Shown here piece by piece: positions 1 through 8,980 of a DNA stretch of 64,000 bases. The DNA lies in NCBI RefSeq assembly GCF_020857975.1, contig NZ_JACWUO010000002.1:359233-423232 (forward strand). Direction: 5' to 3'. The DNA comes from Stenotrophomonas rhizophila. GTDB taxonomy: Bacteria > Pseudomonadota > Gammaproteobacteria > Xanthomonadales > Xanthomonadaceae. The notes beneath the pieces were generated by a model. It did not search any database, was not told the origin of the DNA, and was given only the letters and a program-made list of their open reading frames with translations. The first letter of the stretch is position 1, and the number at the start of each line of letters is the position of its first letter. The position numbers and the translations under genes were made by a program.

Positions 1-405
1 GCCCTGGTCGAGGCCCTGCTGCAGCGCGCGGTGACGCGCATCGCCCGCCAGGTACAGGCCCTGGGCGAACGCGACGATGCCCTGTTCGAAGTGCTTGAAG
101 GCATGGCCGCGCGCATCGTGCAGTCCCCGGCGCTGTCGGACTACTGGCGCGCGGTGGACCCCGACGACGCCTCGATCAAGGCCGCCCGGCAGACCATCCG
201 CGACCTGCTCAAGGCCCCGATGCAGCGCGCGATCGACGCCGGCCTGTGCCGTGCGGACCTGCAGGTGACGGATATTTCACTGATCTCGGGCATGCTGGGA
301 GCCGCACTGCGCGGCAAGTCGCGCGAAGAGCGGGCCAAACTGGCCGCACGCGCCCTGCAGTTGCTGCGCGGTGGATTGCAGGGGCCGATCAACGCGGAGG
401 GCTGA
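1..405 (+). CDS. TetR-family transcriptional regulator, C-terminal part
   Basis: The frame is open from base 1, so the gene is cut by the window edge and only about 134 C-terminal residues remain. They are mostly helical and look like the ligand-binding half of a TetR repressor (a run LLKAPMQRAI, then a closing helix rich in Arg and Ala). The DNA-binding helix-turn-helix would lie upstream, outside the window. Its TGA stop overlaps the ATG of the MFS gene, so the two are translationally coupled. The placement suggests a local repressor of the efflux pair. The family call rests on this half alone; the ligand is unknown. Confidence 0.65.
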   Translation, partial: ALVEALLQRAVTRIARQVQALGERDDALFEVLEGMAARIVQSPALSDYWRAVDPDDASIKAARQTIRDLLKAPMQRAIDAGLCRADLQVTDISLISGMLGAALRGKSREERAKLAARALQLLRGGLQGPINAEG

Positions 406-2087
406 TGGCGCAGTACCTCAAACCGATTCCGGACTGGGAAGAGCACGAAAAACCGACCCTGCCCGGCTCGGCGTCGATGCCGTGGCACCCGCCGCACCGG
501 CGCCTGGCCTATGCGCTGGTGGCCTTGCTGGTGGGCATCACCGGCGGGCTGGGCAACGCCCTGGTCAGCGCCAACCTGCCCTTCCTGCAGGGCCAGCTCG
601 GGCTCACCCCGGCGCAGGGCAGCTGGCTGGTGGCCGCCTATGCGATGGTCAATGTCACCGCCAACCTGCTGGCCTTCAAGTTCCGCCAGCAGTACGGCAT
701 CCGCCTGTTCGCCGAAATCGGGCTGGGCCTGTACGCGGTGCTGGCGGTGCTGCACCTGTTCGTGGGCAGCTTTGAGACCACGGTACTGATGCGCGCAGCC
801 AGCGGCTTTGCCGGCGCGGCCTGCAGCACGCTGGGCACGCTGTACATGCTGCAGTCGCTGCCGCGCCGCTACACCGGCAACCTGCTGGTGATCGGGGTGG
901 GCATCTCGCAGCTGGCGGTGCCGATCGCCTGGCTGGTTTCGCCGGGCCTGGTCGATACCGGCCAATGGCACAACCTGTACCTGTTCGAGGCCGGGCTGGC
1001 GCTGTGCGCGTTCGCCGCGGTGGTGGTGCTCAAGCTGCCGCCGGGCGTGCAGATCCAGGCATTTGAACCGCAGGACTTCCTCACCTTCGCCCTGCTCGCC
1101 CCGGCGGTGGGCCTGCTGGTGGTGGTACTGGCCCAGGGCTATACCCGCTGGTGGCTGGACACGCCCTGGCTGGGCTGGGCGCTGGTGGCATCGATCACCC
1201 TGGCCACCGCCGGTTTCATCGTCGAGCACTACCGGCGCAATCCGTTGCTGCAGACCCGCTGGCTGGCCAGCCTGCCGGTGCTCCACTTCATCGTCGGCGC
1301 GTTCCTGATCCGTTTCCTGACCACCGAGCAGTCCTATGGCGTGGTCGGGCTGATGCGCACGTTGGGCATGGGCCCGGACCAGATGCGCCCGCTGTTTGCG
1401 GTGGTGCTGGCCGGCGTGGTCACCGGCATCGCCGCCGCGTCGCTGACCTTCGGCCCGAAGCGGCTGATCCCGCAGTTGCTGATGGCCATCGCGCTGCTCG
1501 GCAGCGCCGCCCTGCTCGACCAGAGCCGCACCAGCCTGGACCGCCCGCACGACTTCTTCGCCAGCCAGTTCCTGGCCTCGGTCGGCGCGGGCATGTTCAT
1601 GGGCCCGCTGATCATGCTCGGCATCACCCAGGCGCTCAAACAGGGCGTGGACCACATGATCACCTTCCTGGTCACCCTGTCGATCACCCAGACCCTGGGC
1701 GGGCTGGCCGGGTCGGCGGTGCTGGGCACCTACCAGCTGCATCGTGAGCAGGTGTATTCCAGCGCGCTGGTCAGCCAGCTGGATCCGGCCGACGGTGTCG
1801 TGGCCCAGCGCCTGAAACAGCAGCAACAGCTTTACGCGGGCCTGATCACCGATCCGGTCCAGCGCAGCGCGCAGGGTACCGCGCAGCTGGCCCTGGCCAC
1901 CCGCCGCGAGGCCAACGTGCGCGCCTACAACGACGTGTTCTCGCTCAGCGGTACGGTGGCGCTGGCCTTCCTGGGCTGGCTGCTGCTGCTCTCGGTACGC
2001 ACCGCCGTACTTAAGCAATGGCGCAAGCGTCACCGGCCTTCTATTCCCCTTGGCACAGCCGCGCCTTGCGGCGCGGCGCCCCGATGA
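405..2087 (+). CDS. MFS drug efflux permease, DHA2/EmrB type
   Basis: A 560-residue inner-membrane protein with many hydrophobic segments, the length expected for the 14-helix DHA2 branch of the major facilitator superfamily. The segment near residues 45-85 (SANLPFLQGQLGLTPAQGSW) matches the first periplasmic loop and helix 2 of EmrB-type proteins. The frame is open further upstream, but ATG 405 overlaps the TGA of the regulator gene and gives a normal N-terminus. The gene is followed with a 4-base overlap by an HlyD-type adaptor, so the pair should form an EmrAB-like proton-driven pump. No outer-membrane channel gene is visible; it may lie upstream or be TolC elsewhere. The substrate cannot be read from sequence. 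Confidence 0.85.
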   Translation: MAQYLKPIPDWEEHEKPTLPGSASMPWHPPHRRLAYALVALLVGITGGLGNALVSANLPFLQGQLGLTPAQGSWLVAAYAMVNVTANLLAFKFRQQYGIRLFAEIGLGLYAVLAVLHLFVGSFETTVLMRAASGFAGAACSTLGTLYMLQSLPRRYTGNLLVIGVGISQLAVPIAWLVSPGLVDTGQWHNLYLFEAGLALCAFAAVVVLKLPPGVQIQAFEPQDFLTFALLAPAVGLLVVVLAQGYTRWWLDTPWLGWALVASITLATAGFIVEHYRRNPLLQTRWLASLPVLHFIVGAFLIRFLTTEQSYGVVGLMRTLGMGPDQMRPLFAVVLAGVVTGIAAASLTFGPKRLIPQLLMAIALLGSAALLDQSRTSLDRPHDFFASQFLASVGAGMFMGPLIMLGITQALKQGVDHMITFLVTLSITQTLGGLAGSAVLGTYQLHREQVYSSALVSQLDPADGVVAQRLKQQQQLYAGLITDPVQRSAQGTAQLALATRREANVRAYNDVFSLSGTVALAFLGWLLLLSVRTAVLKQWRKRHRPSIPLGTAAPCGAAPR

Positions 2088-3292
2088 GTCCCGACATGCC
2101 CACCTCCCCGCCGCGCGACGACAGCGCGCCAGAAAACGTCAACCCGCCACCGCCCACCGATGCCGCGCCGGCAGCCGGCGCGGCCGCGACGCCGTTCGCG
2201 CCGAAGTACCTCAAACCCAGCGGGCGCAGCGTGGCGATCATGATCGTCATCGCCCTGCTCGGCATCGCCCTGATCCTGCGCGCCTGGTCGCTGTGGCCGT
2301 TCAACAGCAGCCAGGTCAGCACCGACAATGCGTATGTGCGTGGGCAGATCACCGTGCTCGCCCCGCAGGTCAACGGCTATGTCACCGAGGTACTGGTCAG
2401 GGACTTCCAGCACGTCAAACAGGGCGATGCGCTGCTGCGCATCGACGACCGCATCTACCGCGAGAAAGTCGTCCAGGCCCAAGCCGACCTGGACAGCGCC
2501 AAGGCCGCGCTGGCCAATTCGGATCAGTCGCAGGCGCAGAACCGCGCGCAGATCCAGGCCGCCCAGGCCAACCTGGCCGCCGGGCAGTCCGAGCTGGCAC
2601 GTTCGCGCTCCGAACTGAAACGTTATGAAGCACTGGCCGCGCAGCAGCTGGTGGCGCTCAACGACCGCGACAAGTTCCGCACCGGCGCGCAGTCGGCGCA
2701 ATCGGCGGTGCAGCAGGCGCAGGCCCAGATCCGCATCGCCGAAGAAACCCTCACTTCCACCCAGGTCGCCCGCAAAGGCCTGGAAGCCCGCGTCGAAACC
2801 GCCCAGGCCCAGCTGGAACTGGCCAGGATCGACCTGGCCAACACCGTCATCCACGCCCCGCGCGACGGCCAGGTCAGCGAAGCCTCGGTGCGCCTTGGCC
2901 AATACGTCACCGCCGGCTCGCAGCTGCTGTTCCTGGTGCCGGACACGCTGTGGGTGGTGGCCAACTTCAAGGAAGGCCAGACCTGGAGGATGCGCATCGG
3001 CCAGCCGGCCAGCTTCCGGGTGGACGCGTTCGACGGCGGCAAACTGCGCGGCCACATCGAACAGATCGCCCCGGCCACCGGCTCGGAATTCAGCGTACTG
3101 CGCCCGGACAACGCCAGCGGCAATTTCACCAAGGTGGTACAGCGCCTGCCGATCCGCATTTCCATCGACCCCGACCAGCCGCTGGCCAGACGCCTGCGCC
3201 CGGGCATGTCGGTGGTGGTGAAGGTGGATACCGCTGCCGAGCTATCCGGCCGCAGTGAACCGGTTCCTGACGACGCAGCACGGTCGCGGTAG
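2084..3292 (+). CDS. HlyD/EmrA-family membrane fusion protein
   Basis: A 402-residue periplasmic adaptor. After a Pro-rich cytoplasmic N-terminus there is one membrane anchor at about residues 48-66, then the typical STDNAYVRGQ start of the HlyD barrel, a lipoyl half, a long Ala/Gln-rich coiled-coil hairpin (about 130-240), the second lipoyl half and a beta-barrel with VVANFKEGQ. ATG 2084 overlaps the stop of the MFS gene (ATGA), showing coupling. It would link the inner-membrane pump to an outer-membrane channel. Its TAG stop lies inside the first four bases of a composite repeat element, so the repeat begins exactly at the end of the gene. Confidence 0.87.
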   Translation: MSPDMPTSPPRDDSAPENVNPPPPTDAAPAAGAAATPFAPKYLKPSGRSVAIMIVIALLGIALILRAWSLWPFNSSQVSTDNAYVRGQITVLAPQVNGYVTEVLVRDFQHVKQGDALLRIDDRIYREKVVQAQADLDSAKAALANSDQSQAQNRAQIQAAQANLAAGQSELARSRSELKRYEALAAQQLVALNDRDKFRTGAQSAQSAVQQAQAQIRIAEETLTSTQVARKGLEARVETAQAQLELARIDLANTVIHAPRDGQVSEASVRLGQYVTAGSQLLFLVPDTLWVVANFKEGQTWRMRIGQPASFRVDAFDGGKLRGHIEQIAPATGSEFSVLRPDNASGNFTKVVQRLPIRISIDPDQPLARRLRPGMSVVVKVDTAAELSGRSEPVPDDAARSR

Positions 3293-3427
3293 GGTCGCAT
3301 CCCGATCGACTGCCGATGGCAGCGGGGACGCCGGTGGGGCATGACCTCTGTCCAGGCGGCTCCGGTCAACGTCATGCGCCAAAGCGCTGAACGACTATCC
3401 GGGCAGTCGTTTGGAAACCGACCCTAC
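3289..3427. repeat. Composite inverted-repeat element, copy A
   Basis: A 139-bp element bounded by 27-bp inverted arms. The left arm begins GTAGGGTCG and ends CGACTGCCG (3289-3315). The right arm (3401-3427) is its imperfect reverse complement, beginning GGGCAGTCG and ending CCGACCCTAC. Related elements with the same arm ends lie at 17.1-17.5 kb and 63.2-64.0 kb. Just before the right arm is CATGCGCCAAAGCGCTGA, close to CATGCGTCAAAGGGCGTTGA in the 17-kb copies. The left arm supplies the stop codon of the adaptor gene. It separates convergent genes (adaptor and zur). Confidence 0.8.
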
Positions 3428-3449
3428 CGGCGCGGACGACCCGTTTCAG

Positions 3450-3935
3450 TCAACCCGCGCAGCGCGCGCACAAGCCATGCACTTCCAGGGTCTGCGCCTG
3501 CGGCTGGAAACCCAGCTCCTTGGCGCGTTTTTCCAGCTGGCTGACGATCTCCTTGTCTTCCAGTTCCACCGCACTGTGGCAGCTGTTGCAGATCAGGAAC
3601 GGCACCGAGTGCTGCGCGCTGCTGGGATGGTGGCAGGCCACGAACGCGTTGACAGATTCGAGCTTGTGCACAAAGCCATTGGCCATCAGGAAATCCAGCG
3701 CGCGGTACACCGTCGGCGGCGCATCGGCGCCGACGCCCTTGCCGCTGCGCACCCATTCCAGCAGTTCATAGGCCTTGACCGGCTTGCCGGCCTCGGCGAT
3801 CAGGCGCAGCACGTTGGCGCGGATCGGGGTCAGGCGCAGCCCGCGTTCCGAGCACACGCGTTCGACCACCTTCACGAAGTCGGAGGCATCGTGGACGTGG
3901 TGGTGCGGGGCGGTACAAGCGGTTTTGGCAGGCAT
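3450..3935 (-). CDS. zur: Zinc uptake regulator, Fur family
   Basis: A 161-residue Fur-family repressor. The N-terminal winged helix contains RLTPIRANVLRLI and TVYRALDFL, the recognition-helix region. The C-terminal half holds two CxxC pairs (CNSC near residue 117 and CARC at the end) that bind the structural zinc, and a His-rich stretch (CHHPSSAQH). The short length, AHHHVH-type N-terminus and AYELLEWV sequence fit Zur better than Fur. It lies 16 bp behind gltX on the same strand, so it is probably co-transcribed. Zur normally represses zinc import; in Xanthomonas campestris it is also reported to activate a CDF zinc exporter, and a CDF gene lies at 22.5 kb. Confidence 0.85.
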   Translation of the reverse strand: MPAKTACTAPHHHVHDASDFVKVVERVCSERGLRLTPIRANVLRLIAEAGKPVKAYELLEWVRSGKGVGADAPPTVYRALDFLMANGFVHKLESVNAFVACHHPSSAQHSVPFLICNSCHSAVELEDKEIVSQLEKRAKELGFQPQAQTLEVHGLCARCAG

Positions 3936-3951
3936 GCGCGGTCTCCTGTGG

Positions 3952-5355
3952 TCAGGCCGTCGGTACTTTAGTGAGTGCGACGTCGATGCGTTTCAAGGCC
4001 TCTTCACGCCCGGCCAGGAACACCGTCTGCGAAATGTCCGGGCTGACCTGGGTGCCGGTGATGGCCACGCGCAGCGGCTGGGCGACCTTGCCCATGCCGA
4101 TCTCCAGCGCCGTGGCGGTATCGTGCAGGGCCAGCGAGACGGCCTCGGCGGTCCAGTCGGCGATCCCGGCCAGCAGCTCGCGGGCCTTGCCCAGCGCCAG
4201 TTCCGCGCCCGGCTTGAAGTGCTTGGCCACGGCCGCCTCGTCGTACTCGGCCAGCGGCTGGTACCAGACCACGGCCTTTTCGGCCATTTCCTTCAGCGTC
4301 TGCACGCGGTCGCGCAGTGCCACCACCACGTCGGCCGGGGCCGGGCCGGCGGCCAGGTCCAGGCCCAGCTTGTTCAGCTGGTAGACCAGGTGCGGGGCGA
4401 TGCTGGCCGGTTCGACGGTCTTCAGGAAGTGCTGGTTGACCCAGCCCAGCTTGGCCATGTCCAGCCGCGCCGCCTTGGAATTGCAGTTGGTCACATCGAA
4501 CAGGTCGATCAGCTCCTGCCGCGTGAACAGCTCCTGGTCGCCATGCGACCAGCCCAGCCGGGCCAGGTAGCTCAGCAGCGCGTCGGGCAGGTAGCCGGCA
4601 TCCTTGTACTGCATCACATCGGCCGCGCCGGTGCGCTTGGACAGCTTGGCGCCCTGCTCGTCCAGGATCATCGGCATGTGCCCGAACTTCGGCACCGGCG
4701 CGCCGATGCCTTCATACAGGTTGATCTGGCGCGGGGTGTTGTTGATGTGGTCGTCGCCGCGGATGACCTCGCTGATGCGCATGTCCCAATCGTCCACCAC
4801 CACCGCGAAGTTGTAGGTGGGGAAGCCGTCCGGGCGGAAGATCACCATGTCGTCCAGCTCGCTGTTGGCGATCTCGATGCGGCCCTTGATCAGGTCGTCG
4901 AACACCACCGTGCCTTCCAGCGGGTTCTTGAAGCGGATCACCCGGTTCGGGTCGTCCCGGTACGGCAGCCCCAGCTCGCGCGCGGCGCCGTTGTAGCGCG
5001 GCTTTTCCTGCTTGGCCATCGCCGCTTCGCGCATGGCGTCGAGCTCTTCGCGGGTTTCATAGGCGTAATAGGCCTTGCCGTCGGCGACCAGTTGCTGCGC
5101 CACTTCCAGGTACCGGGCCACGCGCTGGGTCTGGTAGATGGGGCCTTCGTCGTAGCCCAGGCCCAGCCAGTCCATCGCCTCCAGAATCGCGTCGATCGCG
5201 CCCTGGGTACTGCGTTCGCGGTCGGTGTCCTCGATGCGCAGCACGAATTCGCCGCCACGGTGGCGGGCCTCCAGCCAGCAGTACAGCGCCGTGCGGGCGC
5301 CGCCGATGTGCAGGTAGCCGGTGGGACTGGGGGCGAAACGGGTGCGGCAGGTCAT
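3952..5355 (-). CDS. gltX: Glutamyl-tRNA synthetase
   Basis: A 467-residue class I aminoacyl-tRNA synthetase that charges tRNA-Glu in the cytoplasm. The HIGH-type signature is seen as PTGYLHIGG near residue 10, and the KMSKS-type loop as KLSKRTGA near residue 240. The anticodon-binding helical domain fills the last third. Length is normal for the discriminating bacterial enzyme. The ATG at 5355 directly precedes [10 protein letters not shown] at the usual distance. Zur follows 16 bp downstream on the same strand. Confidence 0.95.
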   Translation of the reverse strand: MTCRTRFAPSPTGYLHIGGARTALYCWLEARHRGGEFVLRIEDTDRERSTQGAIDAILEAMDWLGLGYDEGPIYQTQRVARYLEVAQQLVADGKAYYAYETREELDAMREAAMAKQEKPRYNGAARELGLPYRDDPNRVIRFKNPLEGTVVFDDLIKGRIEIANSELDDMVIFRPDGFPTYNFAVVVDDWDMRISEVIRGDDHINNTPRQINLYEGIGAPVPKFGHMPMILDEQGAKLSKRTGAADVMQYKDAGYLPDALLSYLARLGWSHGDQELFTRQELIDLFDVTNCNSKAARLDMAKLGWVNQHFLKTVEPASIAPHLVYQLNKLGLDLAAGPAPADVVVALRDRVQTLKEMAEKAVVWYQPLAEYDEAAVAKHFKPGAELALGKARELLAGIADWTAEAVSLALHDTATALEIGMGKVAQPLRVAITGTQVSPDISQTVFLAGREEALKRIDVALTKVPTA

Positions 5356-5406
5356 GGAAGGCTCGGGGAACGGGAATCCCCCGATTTTACCATCACCCCC
5401 GGGAGG

Positions 5407-5430
5407 GCACGGCGGCGGCGGCCGCCGTGC
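5407..5430 (-). terminator. Terminator-like hairpin after the M28 peptidase gene
   Basis: A perfect 10-bp GC stem (GCACGGCGGC / GCCGCCGTGC) with a 4-base loop lies just past the stop of the M28 gene. There is no good T run on the minus strand, so it may be only a weak or processed terminator. Confidence 0.35.
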
Positions 5431-5437
5431 CGCTTCC

Positions 5438-7042
5438 TCACCGCTGCGGCTGCGGCTCGGGCTTGCGCGGGAAGGCTTGCTCGCGCATGGCCGCGTGGTA
5501 GGCGAAGGAGGCCACGATGGCGGCGGCCTGCTTCAGGTCTTCCGGTTCAGCGTGATCCCAGGTATCGAGGTGGCTGTGGTGGACGTTGCTGAAGTAATCC
5601 AGCCGGTCCTGAATGAACTGGAAGCCCGGCAGGCCGATGCGGTCGAAGCTGATGTGGTCGGTACTGCCGGTGTTGCGGGTGGCCACGGTGGTGGCACCGA
5701 CATCATGGAAGGGCGCCAGCCATGCCTGGAAGATCGGCACCGCGGCCATGTTCTCCTGCGCGTAGATGCCCCGGAAGCGGCCCGAGCCGTTGTCCATGTT
5801 GAAGTAGACCTGGAATTTGCTGTAGTCGCGGGTCTTGTGCAGGGCACCGGTCGGCTCGCGCAACGAGGCCGGCAGCGCCTTCTGCGCCGCATCGGCAGGC
5901 TCGGGGAAGCCACCGAAGTGCTTGGCCACATAGGCCTGCGAGCCGATCAGCCCTTGTTCTTCACCGCTCCATAAGGCCACCCGGATGGTCCGCTTCGGCT
6001 TGGCGCCAGCGGCCTTGAGGATGCGCATGGCCTCCATCATCACCGCCACGCCGGCGGCGTTGTCGGCCGCGCCGGTACCGCTGTGCCACGAATCCAGGTG
6101 CGCACCGATCATCACCACCTCATCGGGCCGGCTGCTGCCACGGATCTCGGCCAGGGTGTTGTAGCCGGGCTGGTCGGCCTGGTCGGTGAAGCGCGCCGCC
6201 ACATCCACGCGCAGGCGCACGGGCTGCTTGGCCTCCAGTGCACGCGCCAGCGGATTGAAATGTTCGGCGATCATCGCCAGTTCGGGAATGCCGACCGATT
6301 CGCCTGCCTTGCGCGAGCCACCGCCGGCAACACGGATGATGCCGTTGTCCCAGCCGCTGATGCTGATCGAGGCCAGCGCACCTTCTTCGACGAAGAACGC
6401 GTTGACCCTGGCCGCCAGCGCCTGCTTCTCCTGGTACTCCTTGACCCGCTTGGCGCGGTCGGCCAGCACGTCCTTGTCCTTGGGCAGGGTGAATTCCTGC
6501 AGGCCTTCCAGCGACGTCGCGTCATGCCGGTGCGAATCGGCGTCGGTGCCCCGCTTGTACTCACGCGCCTGGCCCAGCAGCAGGATCTTGCCGCGCAGCT
6601 TGCCGCGGTACTTGTCGATGTCTTCGGGCTTCTTGATGTCCACCTGCACCAGGTCGCCCTCGACCGGACCGGAGGTACCCGGCGTCCATGCCTTGGGCAG
6701 CGCATGCAGCGGCTGCACGCGGTCACCCAGCATCTCCACGCTGGCCGAGGTGAATTCCCAGCCACGGCCGAATGCGTCGAAGGCTTCGTCGTGGACGTTG
6801 TCCAGCTTCCAGTCGTTGAACCGGCCGCGCGTCCATGCATTGGCCCGGCCCATCGCCGGCGAGTTGGTCAGGCGCGGCCCGATGCGTTCGGTGAGGTAAC
6901 TGAAGGTGTCCATCACCTGCGATTGATGGAAGGCCTGTTGGCGGATCTTGCCCACCATCTCCAGGTCCACCGTTTCGCGCTGCTGCGCCGTTGCATTGCC
7001 ACCCACCGCCAGCGCTACCGCCAGCACGCCCCACTTCAGCAC
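5438..7042 (-). CDS. Secreted M28-family zinc metallopeptidase
   Basis: About 534 residues with an N-terminal signal peptide ([18 protein letters not shown]), so exported. A PA-type insert lies in the middle. The co-catalytic zinc site of M28 peptidases is visible in the C-terminal half: GAHLDSW, then GAADNAAG, then [11 protein letters not shown], and late TDHISFD with the last His ligand. These are aminopeptidases or carboxypeptidases acting in the periplasm or outside the cell. The frame opens at ATG 7072, but GTG 7042 puts the signal peptide at the very start and has CAGGGG seven bases upstream, so I prefer GTG. It is transcribed alone; the neighbour is the cre cluster. Confidence 0.85.
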   Translation of the reverse strand: MLKWGVLAVALAVGGNATAQQRETVDLEMVGKIRQQAFHQSQVMDTFSYLTERIGPRLTNSPAMGRANAWTRGRFNDWKLDNVHDEAFDAFGRGWEFTSASVEMLGDRVQPLHALPKAWTPGTSGPVEGDLVQVDIKKPEDIDKYRGKLRGKILLLGQAREYKRGTDADSHRHDATSLEGLQEFTLPKDKDVLADRAKRVKEYQEKQALAARVNAFFVEEGALASISISGWDNGIIRVAGGGSRKAGESVGIPELAMIAEHFNPLARALEAKQPVRLRVDVAARFTDQADQPGYNTLAEIRGSSRPDEVVMIGAHLDSWHSGTGAADNAAGVAVMMEAMRILKAAGAKPKRTIRVALWSGEEQGLIGSQAYVAKHFGGFPEPADAAQKALPASLREPTGALHKTRDYSKFQVYFNMDNGSGRFRGIYAQENMAAVPIFQAWLAPFHDVGATTVATRNTGSTDHISFDRIGLPGFQFIQDRLDYFSNVHHSHLDTWDHAEPEDLKQAAAIVASFAYHAAMREQAFPRKPEPQPQR

Positions 7043-7141
7043 ATCGCACCCCTGCCTTCCGGCACTGCTCATCGAGCCTGCCAGTCTAGCCAGCGCCGGT
7101 GCGGCGCCCCCGTCCCATCGGTCATGTACGCAGCGCCGCGC

Positions 7142-7552
7142 TCAGCCGTTCCAGCCCAGCCACAGCTGGGCCTGTGCCGGCAACAGCAGCAGCCAATGGC
7201 GACGGTCCACGCTGGTGCAGCCGAAAACCGGCGCGTGCGCCGGCCAATCGGCGGGCAGGCCATCGATACCGATCTCGGCCAGCGCGGCGCTGCCGGCCTT
7301 CCATGCCCGGTAGCGCGGTACCCGCCCGGCCACGGCGCCGCGGCCCTGGCGCGCGCCGGACAGCCAGTCCAGGCCCTGCCGCTGCACGCCCTCGCAGCTG
7401 CGCCGGGCCAGCGTGAAGCGGACCAGGCCGGGGGCGATCCGCGCCCCCGGCAAGGCCGCCAGCACGCCACTGGCCTGCAGCAGCGCATCCACCTCCAGCA
7501 ACGCGGGAATGCCCTGCCCCGCCCGTTGCCGCAATTTCTGTCGCCAGCCCAT
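7142..7552 (-). CDS. Hypothetical protein at the end of the cre operon
   Basis: A 136-residue protein I do not recognise. It has no signal peptide or membrane segment; it starts with basic residues (MGWRQKLRQR) and ends with a Trp/Leu-rich stretch (HWLLLLPAQAQLWLGW). It starts 9 bp after creD on the same strand, so it is very probably the fourth gene of the creBCD unit. The tight spacing and third-codon GC support real coding. A function linked to CreD or to the same envelope response is an inference from position only. Confidence 0.6.
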   Translation of the reverse strand: MGWRQKLRQRAGQGIPALLEVDALLQASGVLAALPGARIAPGLVRFTLARRSCEGVQRQGLDWLSGARQGRGAVAGRVPRYRAWKAGSAALAEIGIDGLPADWPAHAPVFGCTSVDRRHWLLLLPAQAQLWLGWNG

Positions 7553-7561
7553 GTCGCCTCC

Positions 7562-8881
7562 TTACTTCAGGCTGGCGCCGAGTTCATACCAGTCGACCCG
7601 GCGGGTGATCCACATCGCCGTGGCCAGCACGCCGAACAGCAGCAGCGACCCCATCAGCAGTGCGTTGTTTTCCGAAATCAGCAGGCCGTACAGCGCCCCG
7701 TACAACACGGTCAACATGCCGGCGAAGCCCAGGCCACGCGCCCAGCTTTTCAATACCCCCGACAGGTACACCGCCTGCACCCCGATGCAGGCCAGCGCCG
7801 ACAGCACGTAGGCCAGCCAGAACGGAATGTGCTCGGACAGGCTGAGCAGCAGCAGGAAGAAGATCGCCAGCGCCAGGCCCACCATCAGGTACTGCAGCGG
7901 ATGGATGCGCAGGCGCTTGATCAGCTCGAACAGGATGAAGCCGACGAAGGTGAGCACGATGAACAGGATGCCGTACTTGCTGGCGCGGTCGGCCTGGGTA
8001 TAGATGTCCACCGGGTTGACCAGCTCGACACTGACCGTTTCCGGCTCGACATCCTTGCTGTCGCGCAGCTGGCGCTGTGCTTCGGAGGCCAGCGAGGACA
8101 CCGCCCACTGCGCGTCGAAGCCCTGTTCGCCGACGTTGCGCTGGTTGGGCAGGAAGCTGCCGCCGAACAGCGGATGCGGCCACGGCGAACGGATCGCGAT
8201 GCGGCTGTCATCGCCCACCGGCACCACCGCCAGCGAACGGGTGCCATCGAGCACCAGCTCCAGCGCCAGCGCACTGCCCTTGAGCATGCCGCCGCTGTCG
8301 TGCTCGAAGCCACGCAGTGGCACCTGCAGGCCCTTGCCGATGCCGGTCACCGCGCCGACGCCCGGCTGCAGGGTCAGTGCCCGGCCGTCGACCTGCAGCC
8401 TGGGCGAACCGACCAGGCCGCGTACATCGGCGATGCCGACCACCAGGTATGGCGTGCCGTACACGCGGCCGGGCTTGATCGGGTAGTCGTCGTCGGCGAA
8501 CTCGGCGGTGACCTTGGCCTTCCAGCTGTAGACCGGCACCCGGAACAGCCCGACCCGGCGCTCGTCGGGCTGCATCTGGCCGTCCACCAGCAGCTTGGAC
8601 GGCATCTGCAGCCAGTAGCTGCTTTCGGTCTGGGTTTCCAGCTTCTTGTTGCCGGCCGCATCGACCACCTCGACCTGGCGGGTATCGGTCCACGGCACCA
8701 CCCGCACCGGGCCGGTCAGGGTCTGCGCGCCGGCACGGCTCTGCGACACGCGCAGATAGGCCTCGTCACGGTAGGCCTCGCGCTCGTTGATCACGCCCTT
8801 GATCATCATCAGCGGGATCAGCAGCAACAGGATCAGCCCGCCGACGATGGCGAACCGCAACAGCATTTTCAGGGATTTCAT
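7562..8881 (-). CDS. creD: Inner membrane protein CreD
   Basis: A 439-residue inner-membrane protein. One anchor helix lies at residues 9-28, followed by a large periplasmic beta-rich domain (WTDTRQVEVVDAAGNKK, ATNV-like segments), then a cluster of about five to six hydrophobic helices from residue 300 on. This layout and the sequence LMKG-VINEREAYR near the start fit CreD (Cet). In E. coli and Stenotrophomonas, creD is the strongest target of CreB and affects envelope integrity and beta-lactam response. A cre-tag-like sequence sits about 65 bp upstream of the ATG. The gene is downstream of creBC with a 99-bp gap, so it probably has its own promoter. Confidence 0.88.
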   Translation of the reverse strand: MKSLKMLLRFAIVGGLILLLLIPLMMIKGVINEREAYRDEAYLRVSQSRAGAQTLTGPVRVVPWTDTRQVEVVDAAGNKKLETQTESSYWLQMPSKLLVDGQMQPDERRVGLFRVPVYSWKAKVTAEFADDDYPIKPGRVYGTPYLVVGIADVRGLVGSPRLQVDGRALTLQPGVGAVTGIGKGLQVPLRGFEHDSGGMLKGSALALELVLDGTRSLAVVPVGDDSRIAIRSPWPHPLFGGSFLPNQRNVGEQGFDAQWAVSSLASEAQRQLRDSKDVEPETVSVELVNPVDIYTQADRASKYGILFIVLTFVGFILFELIKRLRIHPLQYLMVGLALAIFFLLLLSLSEHIPFWLAYVLSALACIGVQAVYLSGVLKSWARGLGFAGMLTVLYGALYGLLISENNALLMGSLLLFGVLATAMWITRRVDWYELGASLK

Positions 8882-8945
8882 GGCCCGTCCTCGGTTGGGA
8901 GGGGGCCAGCTTGGTGGCTGCCGGTGTGCGGGGTTTGTGCTGAGT

Positions 8946-8961
8946 TTGAAGTCTGTGTGAA
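8946..8961 (-). promoter_or_regulatory. Cre-tag-like CreB binding site before creD
   Basis: On the minus strand the sequence reads TTCAC-ACAGAC-TTCAA, matching the known CreB tag TTCAC-N6-TTCAC at nine of ten positions. It lies in the short gap between creC and creD, about 65 bp upstream of the creD start, where a CreB-activated promoter would be expected. Confidence 0.65.
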
Positions 8962-8980
8962 GTGCCCGTGCCGGCGTGGC

